DNA from: Modicisalibacter luteus DSM 23508
GTDB taxonomy: Bacteria; Pseudomonadota; Gammaproteobacteria; Pseudomonadales; Halomonadaceae
Length of the DNA: 64,000 nucleotides
Direction of reading: 5' to 3'
NCBI RefSeq assembly: GCF_000378505.1
Contig: NZ_KB899991.1
Span: 120,824-184,823, forward strand
The translations under genes and the position numbers were made by a program. Under the pieces are notes generated by a model. That model was given only the letters and a program-made list of their open reading frames with translations, was not told where the DNA came from and did not search any database. Shown here in pieces: positions 28,189 to 39,500 of the stretch (positions are counted from its first letter, which is position 1; every line of letters begins with the position of its first letter).

Positions 28189-29550
28189 GTGGCTGAGTAC
28201 GATTACGATCTTTTCGTCATCGGCGCCGGCTCTGGCGGCGTGCGTGCTGCACGTACCGCAGCGGCAACCGGGGCCCGTGTCGCTATAGCCGAGGATCGCT
28301 ACCTGGGTGGGACCTGTGTCAATGTCGGCTGCGTCCCCAAGAAACTCTATTCCTACGCGGCCCATTTTCACGAAGCCTTCGAAGACAGTGCCGGGTTTGG
28401 CTGGACCCTGCCCGAAGCGCCTCGTTTCGACTGGGCTACGCTCCGTGACAACAAGATCGAGGAAATCAAGCGTCTTAATGGTATCTATGGCCGTCTGCTG
28501 GAAAACGCCAACGTCCGCTTGATCAATGGCCGTGCACGTATCGTCGGCGAGCATAGCGTCGAGGTTAACGGTGAGACGATCCAGGCCGAGAAGATTCTTG
28601 TAGCCGTCGGTGGCTGGCCTTGGGTCCCCGACTTCCCAGGTAACGAGTACGCGCTCAACTCCAACCAGGTCTTCGATCTCGACACCTTCCCCAAGCGTTT
28701 TTTGGTGCTGGGGGGCGGTTACATCGCCGTCGAGTTCGCCAGTATCTTCAACGGGCTGGGTAGCGAGTCCCACCTGATCTATCGTGGCGAGTTGTTCCTG
28801 CGTGGTTTCGACCATGAAGTGCGCGAGTTTACCCGTGATGAGATGGCGAAGAAGGGCGTTAACCTCCACTTCGAGACAACGATAGAGAGCATCGAGAAGC
28901 TCGACGATGGGCTCAAGGTCATGTTGACCAACGGCGAAACTCTGGAAGTCGATGCGGTACTCGCCGCCACCGGCCGACGCCCCCATCTTGAGGGCTTGGG
29001 GCTCGATCAGTTCGATATCGCACTGAATCCCAACGGCACGCTGAAGGTCAATGATCTCTACGAGACATCCGTACCTTCGATCCTTGCGCTAGGCGATGTC
29101 ACTGGTGGACCCGAGTTGACTCCGGTGGCACTGGCCGAAGCCATGCATATGGTTCAGCAGCATTTCAGTGACATTCCGGCTCGCCCGCTGAACTACCAGA
29201 ACATTGCGACGGCAGTCTTCTGTCACCCCAATATTGGGACTGTGGGATTAAGCGAGGAAGAGGCGCGGGCTCAATACGATGCGGTGCGTATCTATACGGC
29301 GGATTTCCGGCCGATGAAGCACACGTTGTCAGGAAGCGACGAGCGCTGCCTGATGAAGTTGATCGTCGACGATGTCAGCGATCGAGTGCTGGGAGCCCAT
29401 ATGGTTGGCGAAGAGGCTGGGGAGGTGATCCAGGGCATTGCGATTGCCGTACGCGCCGGGCTGACCAAGGCAGACTTCGACGCCACGGTAGGAATTCATC
29501 CCACCGGAGCGGAAGAGTTCGTGACCATGCGCACCCCCAGCCGAACCTAA
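28189..29550 (+). CDS. gor: Glutathione-disulfide reductase Gor
   Basis: This 453-residue flavoprotein has the FAD loop [14 protein letters not shown], redox-active [18 protein letters not shown](P)H loop [11 protein letters not shown], second FAD motif [17 protein letters not shown] and the dimer-interface [10 protein letters not shown] with active-site His. It reduces glutathione disulfide with NADPH. GTG 28189 is the chosen start: AGGAGAG lies 6 bases upstream and the protein then begins [12 protein letters not shown] as expected; an ATG 49 codons upstream reads unrelated sequence. A terminator follows. Confidence 0.94.
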   Translation: MAEYDYDLFVIGAGSGGVRAARTAAATGARVAIAEDRYLGGTCVNVGCVPKKLYSYAAHFHEAFEDSAGFGWTLPEAPRFDWATLRDNKIEEIKRLNGIYGRLLENANVRLINGRARIVGEHSVEVNGETIQAEKILVAVGGWPWVPDFPGNEYALNSNQVFDLDTFPKRFLVLGGGYIAVEFASIFNGLGSESHLIYRGELFLRGFDHEVREFTRDEMAKKGVNLHFETTIESIEKLDDGLKVMLTNGETLEVDAVLAATGRRPHLEGLGLDQFDIALNPNGTLKVNDLYETSVPSILALGDVTGGPELTPVALAEAMHMVQQHFSDIPARPLNYQNIATAVFCHPNIGTVGLSEEEARAQYDAVRIYTADFRPMKHTLSGSDERCLMKLIVDDVSDRVLGAHMVGEEAGEVIQGIAIAVRAGLTKADFDATVGIHPTGAEEFVTMRTPSRT

Positions 29551-29584
29551 GTCACGCAGGCTGATATACGATACTTGCCAGAAA

Positions 29585-29608
29585 CGAGACCGCCATTCGG
29601 CGGTCTCG
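29585..29608 (+). terminator. Terminator of gor
   Basis: The 10-bp stem CGAGACCGCC/GGCGGTCTCG with an ATTC loop is followed by CTATTTAT. It isolates gor from the ect promoter. Confidence 0.88.
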
Positions 29609-29712
29609 CTATTTATGCGGCGCGCCATGGAGGATCGCCTAAACTGAAACTAGGGGAGCCTTATCTCCATAACCGTTGATTATAGTAAGGTTGGTTAACA
29701 ATAATCAGGTTT

Positions 29713-29741
29713 TTGATTTATGGCTAAGTGCCTGTTATAGT
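29713..29741 (+). promoter_or_regulatory. Sigma70-type promoter of ectABC
   Basis: TTGATT (29713-29718), exactly 17 bases, then TATAGT (29736-29741) with an extended -10 TGT before it, 32 bp from the ectA start. A second TATAGT at 29681-29686 without a good -35 could be a stationary/osmotic-type start. In H. elongata ectA is known to have two upstream promoters; here only the downstream one is convincing. Confidence 0.7.
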
Positions 29742-29773
29742 TCAATGCAAATTCGCAACAGCGAACGGTAACC

Positions 29774-31691
<1,918 letters not shown>

Positions 31692-31714
31692 ACATCAGCT
31701 ACTCTGAGTAGACA

Positions 31715-31734
31715 AGCCGGCCATGAGGCCGGCT
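31715..31734 (+). terminator. Hairpin between ectB and ectC
   Basis: The arms AGCCGGCC and GGCCGGCT enclose ATGA, followed by ATTTGATG. The T content after the stem is modest, so partial termination or message processing between ectB and ectC is more likely than a full stop. A 10-bp palindrome GACACGTGTC lies just after it at 31746-31755. Confidence 0.55.
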
Positions 31735-31776
31735 ATTTGATGTACGACACGTGTCACGAAAGCCAAGGATATCTAC

Positions 31777-32166
31777 ATGATCGTTCGTAATCTCGAGGAA
31801 GCACGCAAGACGGACCGCATGGTGACGGCTACCAAGGGCACTTGGGATAGCACACGTCTGTTGCTGGCTGATGATGGCGGTGGTTACTCGTTCCATATCA
31901 CCCGCATCTACGAAGGCACCGAAACGCATATTCATTACAAGCATCACTTCGAATCGGTGTATTGCATCGAAGGTGAAGGCGAAGTCGAGACGCTGGCCGA
32001 TGGCAAGATCTGGCCAATCAAGCCGGGCGATATCTATATTCTCGATCAGCATGACGAGCATTTGCTGCGTGCATCGAAGACCATGGTACTCGCCTGCGTC
32101 TTCACCCCAGCACTGACGGGCAAGGAAGACCATCGTCCCGACGGCTCCTACGCTCCTTCCGAGTAA
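31777..32166 (+). CDS. ectC: EctC, ectoine synthase
   Basis: The 129-residue cupin cyclises N-gamma-acetyl-DABA to ectoine. [18 protein letters not shown], the metal site region [24 protein letters not shown] and [19 protein letters not shown] are family hallmarks. AAGGATA precedes the ATG. Length matches (128-137). It completes a contiguous ectABC set, giving the cell de novo ectoine as compatible solute. Confidence 0.97.
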   Translation: MIVRNLEEARKTDRMVTATKGTWDSTRLLLADDGGGYSFHITRIYEGTETHIHYKHHFESVYCIEGEGEVETLADGKIWPIKPGDIYILDQHDEHLLRASKTMVLACVFTPALTGKEDHRPDGSYAPSE

Positions 32167-32202
32167 GGCTGAGTCGTTACCGACATAGCTTACGCGATGC
32201 TT

Positions 32203-32230
32203 GACACCCACCGGTTTCCCGGCGGGTGTC
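32203..32230. terminator. Hairpin between ectC and kinase gene
   Basis: GACACCC-A-CCGG, loop TTTC, CCGG-C-GGGTGTC: an 11-bp stem with one mismatch lies between two convergent genes. T-runs are weak on both sides, so strength is uncertain. Confidence 0.6.
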
Positions 32231-32235
32231 GTCGT

Positions 32236-33972
32236 TCAGGCGTTATGTAAACGCCAGGCCAGGAATGCGACAGTGATCGCCAGTAATACAGAAAGGCTTT
32301 TCCAGAAAAGCACCGGGTTGCGTTCAATAAGAGGAGGGCGGTGCTTGCTGAGCATGGTCCTGCTGGCGTGACGTAACTCATATATGAACTCGGAAAGCTC
32401 CCCGTAGCGTCGGTAGGGATCGGGGTGTACAGCCTTTCTGAGCACGTCGTCAATCCAGACTGGCACCTCGCGATGGCCGTCAAAGATCGGCATGTAATCT
32501 AGCTTGCGCTGTGCCGCTAGCGTTCGGGATTTGGCCACATTCGTGCCATAAGGCAGCTTACCCGTCAGCATTTGGTAGACGATTACCCCCAGCGAGAAGA
32601 TATCCGAACGTGTCGTTCCTTGGGCACCGAGAAAATACTCGGGAGCCATGTACTGCACCGTGCCTGGCGGGTAGGGCGTTTGTTCATTACGTGCACTTTC
32701 TTCTATGCCAGCCACGTAAGCCGACCCGAAGTCGATGATCTTCACCAAGCCCGACGCATCGATCAGGACATTCTCTGGACGCAGGTCCTGATGCAGCATT
32801 TCCAGGCGGTGAAAGGCCTGCAGGCCCTTGGCTATCTGCTCGGCAATGGAGCGCACCGTTTCCAGGTCAGGTTGTGGGTTGTCGATCATCCATTGCCTTA
32901 AGGTGCGTCCCTCGACGAATTCGGTCACGGTATAGAGATAACGGCGCTGACGGTTAGGCGAGTGTGCCTTGAGTACGTGGGGGCTATCGATACGGCGTGC
33001 AATCCATTCTTCGAGCAGAAACCTTTCCAGGTGAGCCGGGTCGCCACGCGTATCGATTGACGGCGCTTTCAATACAACAGGCTCATCAATGTTACTTTCA
33101 TCAACCGCTAGATAAACATGACTGCGATGGCTCGCGTGTAGGGTTCTCAGGATTCGATAACCATCGAAGGCGCTCCTGGGTTCGAGCACGGGAGGCAAAG
33201 GCAGTTCCGATAGTTGTCGATAAAGTATCTGACTGTTGTGATTAGGTAGGTTATCGACTCGGACGACCTGTGCCGTCAGGTTGTCATGGCTCCCTTGGGA
33301 ATAGGCGTCTTCGGCCAGCTTTTTGGCAGCGTTATTCAGGTCGTCACTGCATTTCCAGACTGTGTCACGCAGTTGGCTGGGAGAAACGTGTTCGTAGATT
33401 CCATCGGTCAGAAATAGAAAGATATCCCCGGCTTCAACCTCTAGTGCCTGGTAGTCCATTTCCAAATGCGAGTGCACGCCCAGGGCTCGGCTGAGATAGC
33501 TCTGGTGTTGAGAGACCCAAACGCGATGATCCTGAGTAAGCTGTTCCATGTCGCCTTTTCGCAGCCGATAGATTCGTGCGTCACCGACATGGAAAACGTG
33601 CGCTGTCGTCGCCTTGAGAATCATGGCGCTCAGGGTGCAGACATAGCCTCGGTTCTTGTCGTCTCGGTACTGGCTTTGCTGGGTCTGGGCATGCAGCCAT
33701 GAATTGATAGCAGACAGGACGCGCTGCGCCGCGGTCTTGACGCTCCAGGCATCCGACGTGCAGTAATAGTCCTCCAGAAATCCCCCAATCGCAGTCTGGC
33801 TGGCAATTTGGCTGACATCACTGCTGCCAATACCGTCGGCAATAGCCACCACAATGCCTTTAGTGGTCAGTTGGGGTTCTGTGGGGATGCATAGGCCGTG
33901 AAAATCCTGGTTGATATCCTTGCGGCCCCTGTTGGTGTACTGCCCAACGGTAACTTCGAGATGAGTTGTCAT
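32236..33972 (-). CDS. Fused PP2C phosphatase / Ser-Thr protein kinase
   Basis: This 578-residue protein joins an N-terminal PP2C domain (INQDFHG; VAIADGIGSSD; VGDARIYRLR; LFLTDGIYEH; GSHDNLTAQ) to a C-terminal Hanks-type kinase. The kinase has Lys in PVVLKAPS, catalytic loop HQDLRPENVL (HRD read as HQD, Asp kept), DFGSA, and APE as MAPEYFL. A last transmembrane helix (~555-573, FWKSLSVLLAITVAFLAW) puts both domains in the cytoplasm. In Pseudomonas aeruginosa, as I recall, a similar kinase sits with the assimilatory nitrate genes, and here it follows a nitrite-type channel. A terminator ends 8 bases before ATG 33972 and no Shine-Dalgarno is visible. Confidence 0.88.
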   Translation of the reverse strand: MTTHLEVTVGQYTNRGRKDINQDFHGLCIPTEPQLTTKGIVVAIADGIGSSDVSQIASQTAIGGFLEDYYCTSDAWSVKTAAQRVLSAINSWLHAQTQQSQYRDDKNRGYVCTLSAMILKATTAHVFHVGDARIYRLRKGDMEQLTQDHRVWVSQHQSYLSRALGVHSHLEMDYQALEVEAGDIFLFLTDGIYEHVSPSQLRDTVWKCSDDLNNAAKKLAEDAYSQGSHDNLTAQVVRVDNLPNHNSQILYRQLSELPLPPVLEPRSAFDGYRILRTLHASHRSHVYLAVDESNIDEPVVLKAPSIDTRGDPAHLERFLLEEWIARRIDSPHVLKAHSPNRQRRYLYTVTEFVEGRTLRQWMIDNPQPDLETVRSIAEQIAKGLQAFHRLEMLHQDLRPENVLIDASGLVKIIDFGSAYVAGIEESARNEQTPYPPGTVQYMAPEYFLGAQGTTRSDIFSLGVIVYQMLTGKLPYGTNVAKSRTLAAQRKLDYMPIFDGHREVPVWIDDVLRKAVHPDPYRRYGELSEFIYELRHASRTMLSKHRPPLIERNPVLFWKSLSVLLAITVAFLAWRLHNA

Positions 33973-33978
33973 GAATCA

Positions 33979-34007
33979 TAAAAAGCCCCGGCTCATGACC
34001 GGGGCTT
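33979..34007 (-). terminator. Terminator between FNT transporter and kinase gene
   Basis: On the minus strand, AAGCCCCGG-TCATGAG-CCGGGGCTT is followed by TTT. The T-run ends 8 bases before the kinase start, leaving no room for a ribosome site. Kinase expression would depend on readthrough or another promoter. Confidence 0.85.
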
Positions 34008-34021
34008 CCTGCTGAGGGCTA

Positions 34022-34849
34022 TTAGCCAAACGTTTTGTTCGGCACCGCCTTCTTGGGCGCCGTCTTGATGTGAGTCGTGTATAGGGTCAGGCCTGTCAAC
34101 GATAGACCGCCAACCAGATTGCCAAGGGCGGTGGGTAGTTCATTCCAGAACAAGTAGTCGCCGACCGAGAAGCCACCGCCCAGGATCATCGCTGATGGGA
34201 ACAGGAACATGTTGACCACGGAGTGCTCGAACCCCATATAGAAGAACAACATGATCGGCATCCACATGGCGATAACCTTGCCGCTGACGGAGGTAGAGAT
34301 CATGGCACCTACGACCCCCATGGAAACCATCCAGTTGCACAAGATGCCTCGAATGAAGATCGTTACCCACCCGGCAACCCCATAATCGGCATAACCCAAT
34401 GTGCGTGCTTCGCCTATGCTGGCAATCTTTTCACCGATGATGCCAGGGTCGGCATTGAAGCCATAGGTGAAGACGAAAGCCATAAGAAAGGCAACGGTCA
34501 GCGCGCCCAGGAAGTTACCGACGAAGACCAGTCCCCAGTTCTTGAGCACACCCTCGGGAGTGACCCCGGGACGCCGATCCAGAAGTGCGAGCGGTGTCAG
34601 CATGAACACACCGGTCAACAGGTCGAAGCCCATCAGGTAAAGCATGCAGAAACCGACTGGGAAAAGCACGGCGCCGAGTAGCGGCGAGCCGGTCTGTACA
34701 GTAACGGTCACAGCGAACACGGCGGATAATGCCAGGATGGCACCGGCCATATAGGCTCGAATCATCGTGTCGCGGGGCGCCATGAAAACTTTGGATTCAC
34801 CGGCGTCGACCATCTTGGTGACGAACTCTGCTGGAGCTAGATACGACAT
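34022..34849 (-). CDS. Formate/nitrite-family transporter (NirC/FocA type)
   Basis: This 275-residue FNT-family channel has six transmembrane segments and the family signature GFEHSVVNMFLFPSAM. LCNWMVSMGV, RGILCNW and MGFDLLTG-like FDLLTGVF segments are also visible. FNT proteins carry formate or nitrite across the inner membrane; specificity is not readable from sequence. Regulation tips the balance: a consensus sigma54 promoter and a leader attenuator lie upstream (35060-35075 and 34891-34944), as for nitrate-assimilation operons, so nitrite uptake is the better guess. A weak AAGAGAA lies before the ATG. Confidence 0.85.
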   Translation of the reverse strand: MSYLAPAEFVTKMVDAGESKVFMAPRDTMIRAYMAGAILALSAVFAVTVTVQTGSPLLGAVLFPVGFCMLYLMGFDLLTGVFMLTPLALLDRRPGVTPEGVLKNWGLVFVGNFLGALTVAFLMAFVFTYGFNADPGIIGEKIASIGEARTLGYADYGVAGWVTIFIRGILCNWMVSMGVVGAMISTSVSGKVIAMWMPIMLFFYMGFEHSVVNMFLFPSAMILGGGFSVGDYLFWNELPTALGNLVGGLSLTGLTLYTTHIKTAPKKAVPNKTFG

Positions 34850-34890
34850 AGTCGGTGTTCTCTTATCAGGTGATTAATGTGTGTCAGGGG

Positions 34891-34944
34891 CAAACAAAAA
34901 GGCGCCAGAGCCGCCTGATAGCAGCTCCAAGCGCCTTTGCTTGG
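34891..34944 (-). promoter_or_regulatory. Terminator/antiterminator leader of the FNT gene
   Basis: Read on the minus strand. A hairpin CCAAGC-AAAGGC-GCTTGG (34944-34927) has a 6-base loop with A at position 1 and G at position 4, the form bound by ANTAR antiterminators such as NasR/NasT. Its 3' half overlaps the arm AAAGGCGC (34938-34931) of a larger terminator. That terminator closes on GCGCCTTT (34905-34898), has an inner stem GAGCTGC/GCGGCTC, and ends in TTTTTGTTTG. The two folds exclude each other. A further hairpin lies upstream at 34984-34966 but has a 3-base loop, so the usual second ANTAR hexaloop is not evident. Confidence 0.65.
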
Positions 34945-35059
34945 TTTCTCTTCTTATCTCTCGTTACCGACGGAGTCCGACGGTGCCTGATATGTCCTTA
35001 TTGTCCGGGGTCGTCATTGACACCGGCACGAGTGCCGCTGGGCAGGCTCGTAATAGAAA

Positions 35060-35075
35060 AGCAAAGGACGTGCCA
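35060..35075 (-). promoter_or_regulatory. Sigma54 (RpoN) promoter
   Basis: On the minus strand TGGCACGTCCTTTGCT matches the sigma54 -24/-12 consensus TGGCACRNNNNTTGCW at every defined position. Transcription should begin near 35050, giving a ~200-base leader before the FNT gene that contains the attenuator. Sigma54 promoters need an enhancer-binding activator, NtrC in nitrogen control; no full NtrC palindrome was obvious upstream. Confidence 0.8.
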
Positions 35076-35271
35076 TGAATCTGGCATATTATGATATCTC
35101 GCCAGTGAAAGGCGTTAGATGGCTTCTTGAATGTCCTGGGGAGCATATAATCAGGCAAGTCGTGGCTGGGATGAGGTAACGGACAGGAAGGAGATGAACC
35201 AGAATCGTGCAACGACTTTTTGTTGGAAGCGTTATTGGTGCAGGGCTGTAAAGGGATAATCTTTGGCTTCG

Positions 35272-35287
35272 CATAATATATATTATG
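35272..35287. promoter_or_regulatory. AT-rich 16-bp palindrome before RND operon
   Basis: CATAATATATATTATG is a perfect palindrome about 150 bp upstream of the RND adaptor gene, inside the 585-bp gap 34850-35434. It contains -10-like sequence. It could be an operator for either divergent unit or simply an AT-rich promoter. The rest of the gap holds the FNT leader and no recognisable gene. Confidence 0.35.
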
Positions 35288-35434
35288 TTAAATAATGCAT
35301 GTGTTTCGCTTTGTTTCAGCCAGCACTGGTCATTCATCGGTGTTACCCGCATCATAAGCAGCTTATCTAATTTCTCTCTCCCAGGACTCATCCGTTCGGG
35401 ACCATAACGAAAACTCTGGCTGGGACCTTCAGGC

Positions 35435-36574
35435 ATGAAAACCGTTGTCCGCTTGATTGTGGTATTGATCCTGCTCGCTCTGGTACTAGGCGGCATTTTT
35501 GGCTGGAAATACATGAAAATGCAGGAAATGGCCGCTCAGCAGTCGCAGCCCCAGCCACCGGTTCCCGTCGATGCCGTACAACTCACGGCGGAAAGTTGGC
35601 GCCCCGAGCTGAAGTCGGTGGGCTCTATGCGTGCCGTAAATGGCGTCGCGGTTTCCAACGAAGTGGCCGGCCTGGTTAGCGAAATCACCTTCGAATCCGG
35701 GCAGCGCGTGAGCCAAGGCGATATTCTCGTCAAGCTCGATGACAGCGTCGATCAGGCCGCGCTGGCCGCGCTAGAGGCCCAGGCCAGATTAACCAACGAG
35801 ACATTCCGCCGTTACTCAGATCTATTGCCACGCAACGCCATCTCGCAATCCCAGTATGACGAGGCTCAGGCCAACTATCAGGCGGCGCGGGCCGACGTCG
35901 CCCAGCAACGCGCCCAGATGGAAAAGAAGACGATTCGCGCCCCATTTGATGGCGTGGTTGGGCTGCGTCAGGTCGACTTCGGTGAATATATTGCCGTAGG
36001 GACACCGATCGTCGATCTCAATATGCTCGATCCGATTTACGTGGATTACAGCATGCCTGAAAAGGAACTGGGCAATGTCCAGGCGGGACGCAGCGTTGAA
36101 GTTCGGGTTGCTGCTTATCCAGGTGAGGTATTCTCCGGCCAGATTCAGGCAATTGCGCCGGCCGTTGACGAAAGCAGCCGGACACTGGAGGTGCGTGCCA
36201 CGCTTGCCAATCCCGATCGCAAGCTGCGTCCCGGCATGTTTGCCGATGTGCGTACGCTGGCTGCCGAGTCCGAACGGGTGCTCACCCTGCCCCGCACTGC
36301 CCTCGCCTTCAATACGTATGGCGATTATGTCTTTCTGATCACCGAAAACGACCAGGCGCAGCTGATCGCCAAGCGAACCCAGGTAACGACTGGGCGTACC
36401 CGTGGCGACCAGATCGAAATCGTGGATGGATTGGAGGCTGGCGATCGTGTTGTGGCCGTAGGCCAGTTGCGTCTGCGTGATGGTCAGCCGGTATCGCTCG
36501 CCGATGATAATGGCACGGCAGCCGTTGGCGATGACCGGCAGCCGACAGAGGCCGGTCAGGAGGCGCAAGGCTAA
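35435..36574 (+). CDS. RND efflux periplasmic adaptor (MFP)
   Basis: This 379-residue membrane-fusion protein has an N-terminal anchor (residues ~5-25), a lipoyl half-motif (VAGLVSEITFESGQRVSQGDILVKLD), a helical hairpin (~95-150), the second lipoyl half (IRAPFDGVVGLRQVDFGEYI) and a beta-barrel/membrane-proximal part (LRPGMFADVRT). It links the inner-membrane pump to an outer-membrane channel. It precedes the RND pump with a 1-base overlap. No TolC-type gene and no local regulator is next to it, so the channel must be supplied elsewhere. Confidence 0.9.
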   Translation: MKTVVRLIVVLILLALVLGGIFGWKYMKMQEMAAQQSQPQPPVPVDAVQLTAESWRPELKSVGSMRAVNGVAVSNEVAGLVSEITFESGQRVSQGDILVKLDDSVDQAALAALEAQARLTNETFRRYSDLLPRNAISQSQYDEAQANYQAARADVAQQRAQMEKKTIRAPFDGVVGLRQVDFGEYIAVGTPIVDLNMLDPIYVDYSMPEKELGNVQAGRSVEVRVAAYPGEVFSGQIQAIAPAVDESSRTLEVRATLANPDRKLRPGMFADVRTLAAESERVLTLPRTALAFNTYGDYVFLITENDQAQLIAKRTQVTTGRTRGDQIEIVDGLEAGDRVVAVGQLRLRDGQPVSLADDNGTAAVGDDRQPTEAGQEAQG

Positions 36575-39500
36575 TGAAATTCACCGACATCTTCGTTCGT
36601 CGGCCAGTATTGGCGACAGTTGTCAGCCTGTTGATTCTGCTGATGGGCTTGCGCTCGACCATGGATATGGAACTGCGCCAGTATCCCGAGTTGGAAAGCA
36701 CCGTCATTACTGTAAGCACCTCGTATCCTGGTGCCAGTTCGGAATTGGTCCAGGGCTTCGTCACGACGCCGCTCCAGCAGGCGATTGCCGAAGTCAACGG
36801 CATTGATTTCATTACCTCGGAGAGTATTCAGGGGTCCTCGTCCATCGAAGTCCACATGGAGCTCAATTACGATGCCAATGCGGCACTCGCCGAGGTTCAG
36901 GCCAAAGTGGCCAGTCAGCGCAGTGTTCTCCCCGAGGCGGCGGAGAGCCCGGTCATCGAGTCGAGCACTGGCGATTCGACCGCGTTGATGTATCTGGCAT
37001 TCTACTCCCCGCAGATGCCGGTGCCCCAGATTACGGATTATTTGACCCGCGTCGTCCAGCCCAAGCTTCAGGCTCTGCCTGGGGTGGCCAAGGCTCGCAT
37101 CTTCGGACAGAGCTTCGCCATGAGGATATGGCTGGATCCGCAGCGCATGGCGGCGCTCAATGTCACGCCGCAAGAGGTTATAAGCGTTCTGCAGAACAAT
37201 AACTATCAGGCAGGCGTCGGCAAGACACGCAGTGAATTCGTGGCTATCAACCTCACCACCAACACGGATGTCAGCGACCCTGAGCAGTTCGCTGACATGG
37301 TGGTACGCAATGATGACGGCAATCTCGTGCGGCTGCGCGATATTGCCCGGACAGACCTGGGCGCCGAAAGCTACGACAGCATTGCCTGGTACAAGGGAAC
37401 GCCGGCCAGCTTCATGGCCATCGAGCAGGCCCCGGGCGCGAATCCTCTCGACGTGGCACGTGCCGTGCGTGAAACCTTGCCGGAAATTCGCAGCCAGCTC
37501 CCCACAGGCCTCAATGTCGTGTTGCCATACGATGCGTCCGAGTTTATCGAGGACTCTATCAACGAGGTAATCAAGACGCTGCTCGAAGCCCTGATTATCG
37601 TGCTGGTGGTGATTTTCCTGACCCTTGGATCGTTTCGTGCCGCCTTGGTACCGGCCGTCGCCGTTCCACTGTCCTTGATCGGTGGCGCATTCGTCATGCT
37701 CATGCTGGGGTTCTCTCTGAACCTGTTGACCCTGCTCTCCATGGTGCTAGCCATCGGCCTCGTCGTTGACGATGCCATTATCATCGTCGAGAACGTTCAC
37801 CGGCATATCGAGGAAGGCGAAAGCCGCTTCGAGGCAGCACTCAACGGTGCCCGCGAGATGGCCACGCCGATCATCGCGATGACCACGACGTTAGTGGCCG
37901 TCTATGCCCCGATCGGCTTCATGGGCGGTCTTGTGGGCTCACTGTTCACTGAATTCGCGTTTACCCTGGCCGGGGCCGTCGTCGTCTCGGGCATCATTGC
38001 TTTGACGCTGTCCCCTATGCTGTCAGGCAAAGTACTGAAACCTCATGGCAATGCGACGCGCTTCGAGCGCCTGGTTGAGAGAAGCTTCGACCGGCTAGCC
38101 AACGGCTATCGCTCGGCCCTGTCGGGGGTCCTGCAGACGGTATCCGTACCGGTGATATTCGCAGCGATTGTACTGGCCTCGATCTATTTCATGTTCGTAA
38201 CCAGTCAGAACGAACTGGCACCCACGGAGGATCAAGGCATCATTTTCTTCCAGGGTACTGCCCCTCAGACGGCAACGCTCGAGTACCTCAAGCGCTACTC
38301 CAACCAGATCCAGGCCAATATCGAACAGGTCGAAGGCTACGACGAAACGTTCATGATCCTGGGTGGCATGAGTGCCGATACCGTGTTCGGCGGGTTCAAG
38401 ATGCTGCCATGGAGCCAGCGTGACATCTCGCAGCTGACCGTGTTGCCTAATGTTCAGGCAGCCCTGTCACAAGTGACGGGACTGCAGACAGCGGCATTTC
38501 CGCGTCCTTCCCTGCCTGGCTCCAGTGGGGGCTTGCCTGTTCAGTTCGTGCTGACGACCGGCAATAGCTTCGAGGAGCTGAACGTTGCAGCGGATGAGTT
38601 ACTAGGAAAGGCCATGGCCAGTGGCAACTTCGCTTTCCTGCGCAAATCCATCGATCTGGATCGTCCGGTGACCAGCATACGTGTCGACCGGGATCGCGCC
38701 GCCGACCTGGGCCTGACCATGGCCGATGTGGGGCAAACATTATCGACCATGCTGGGTGAAGGTTTCGTCAACCGTTTCAGTATGGAGGGCCGTAGCTACA
38801 AGGTCATTCCACAAGTAGACCAGCAATACCGACTCGATGCCTCGATGATCGACAATTATTACATCGAGGCCGATTCCGGTGAGCAGGTGCCGCTCAGCAG
38901 CCTGGTCAGCTTCGAACGAAGCGTCGAGCCATCCAAACGAACCCAGTTCCAGCAGCTCAATGCTCTAATCCTGGAAGGCGTGCCGCGTCCGGGCGTCGCG
39001 CTTGGCGATGCACTGGCTTGGCTAAACCAGGCCGCGGCCGAGACTTTGCCAGCCAGCTATTCAGTGGATTACCAAGGAGCATCGCGTCAGCTCATGGATC
39101 AGGGCAGCGCCCTGATACTGACATTCTTCCTGTCGTTGATCGTCATCTATCTGGTGCTTGCCGCCCAGTTCGAAAGCTGGCGGGACCCGTTGATCATACT
39201 GGTATCGGTGCCCATGTCGGTAGCCGGTGCCATGGTGTTCATTACACTTGGGATCTCCACAGTCAATATCTATACCCAGGTGGGTCTGATCACCTTGATT
39301 GGCGTGGTTGCCAAGAACGGCATCCTCATCGTGGAGTTCGCCAACCTGCTGCAGCATGATCGCGGACTCAGTAAGCGCGACGCTGTCATCGAGGCGGCGG
39401 CCATCCGCCTGCGTCCGATTATCATGACTTCAGTCGCGCTGATAGTAGCCATGGTTCCCCTGCTGTTTGCAACGGGAGCCGGTGCAGTCAGTCGCTTCGA

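Noticed and set aside
31692-31776. Sigma54 promoter of ectC, as described for H. elongata
   Set aside because: No TGGCAC-N5-TTGC match on the + strand in this gap; only a hairpin and a 10-bp palindrome.
34966-34984. Second ANTAR hexaloop hairpin upstream of the attenuator
   Set aside because: ACCGTCGG-ACT-CCGTCGGT pairs well (with one mismatch) but its loop is 3 bases, so it is not counted as the canonical first hairpin.
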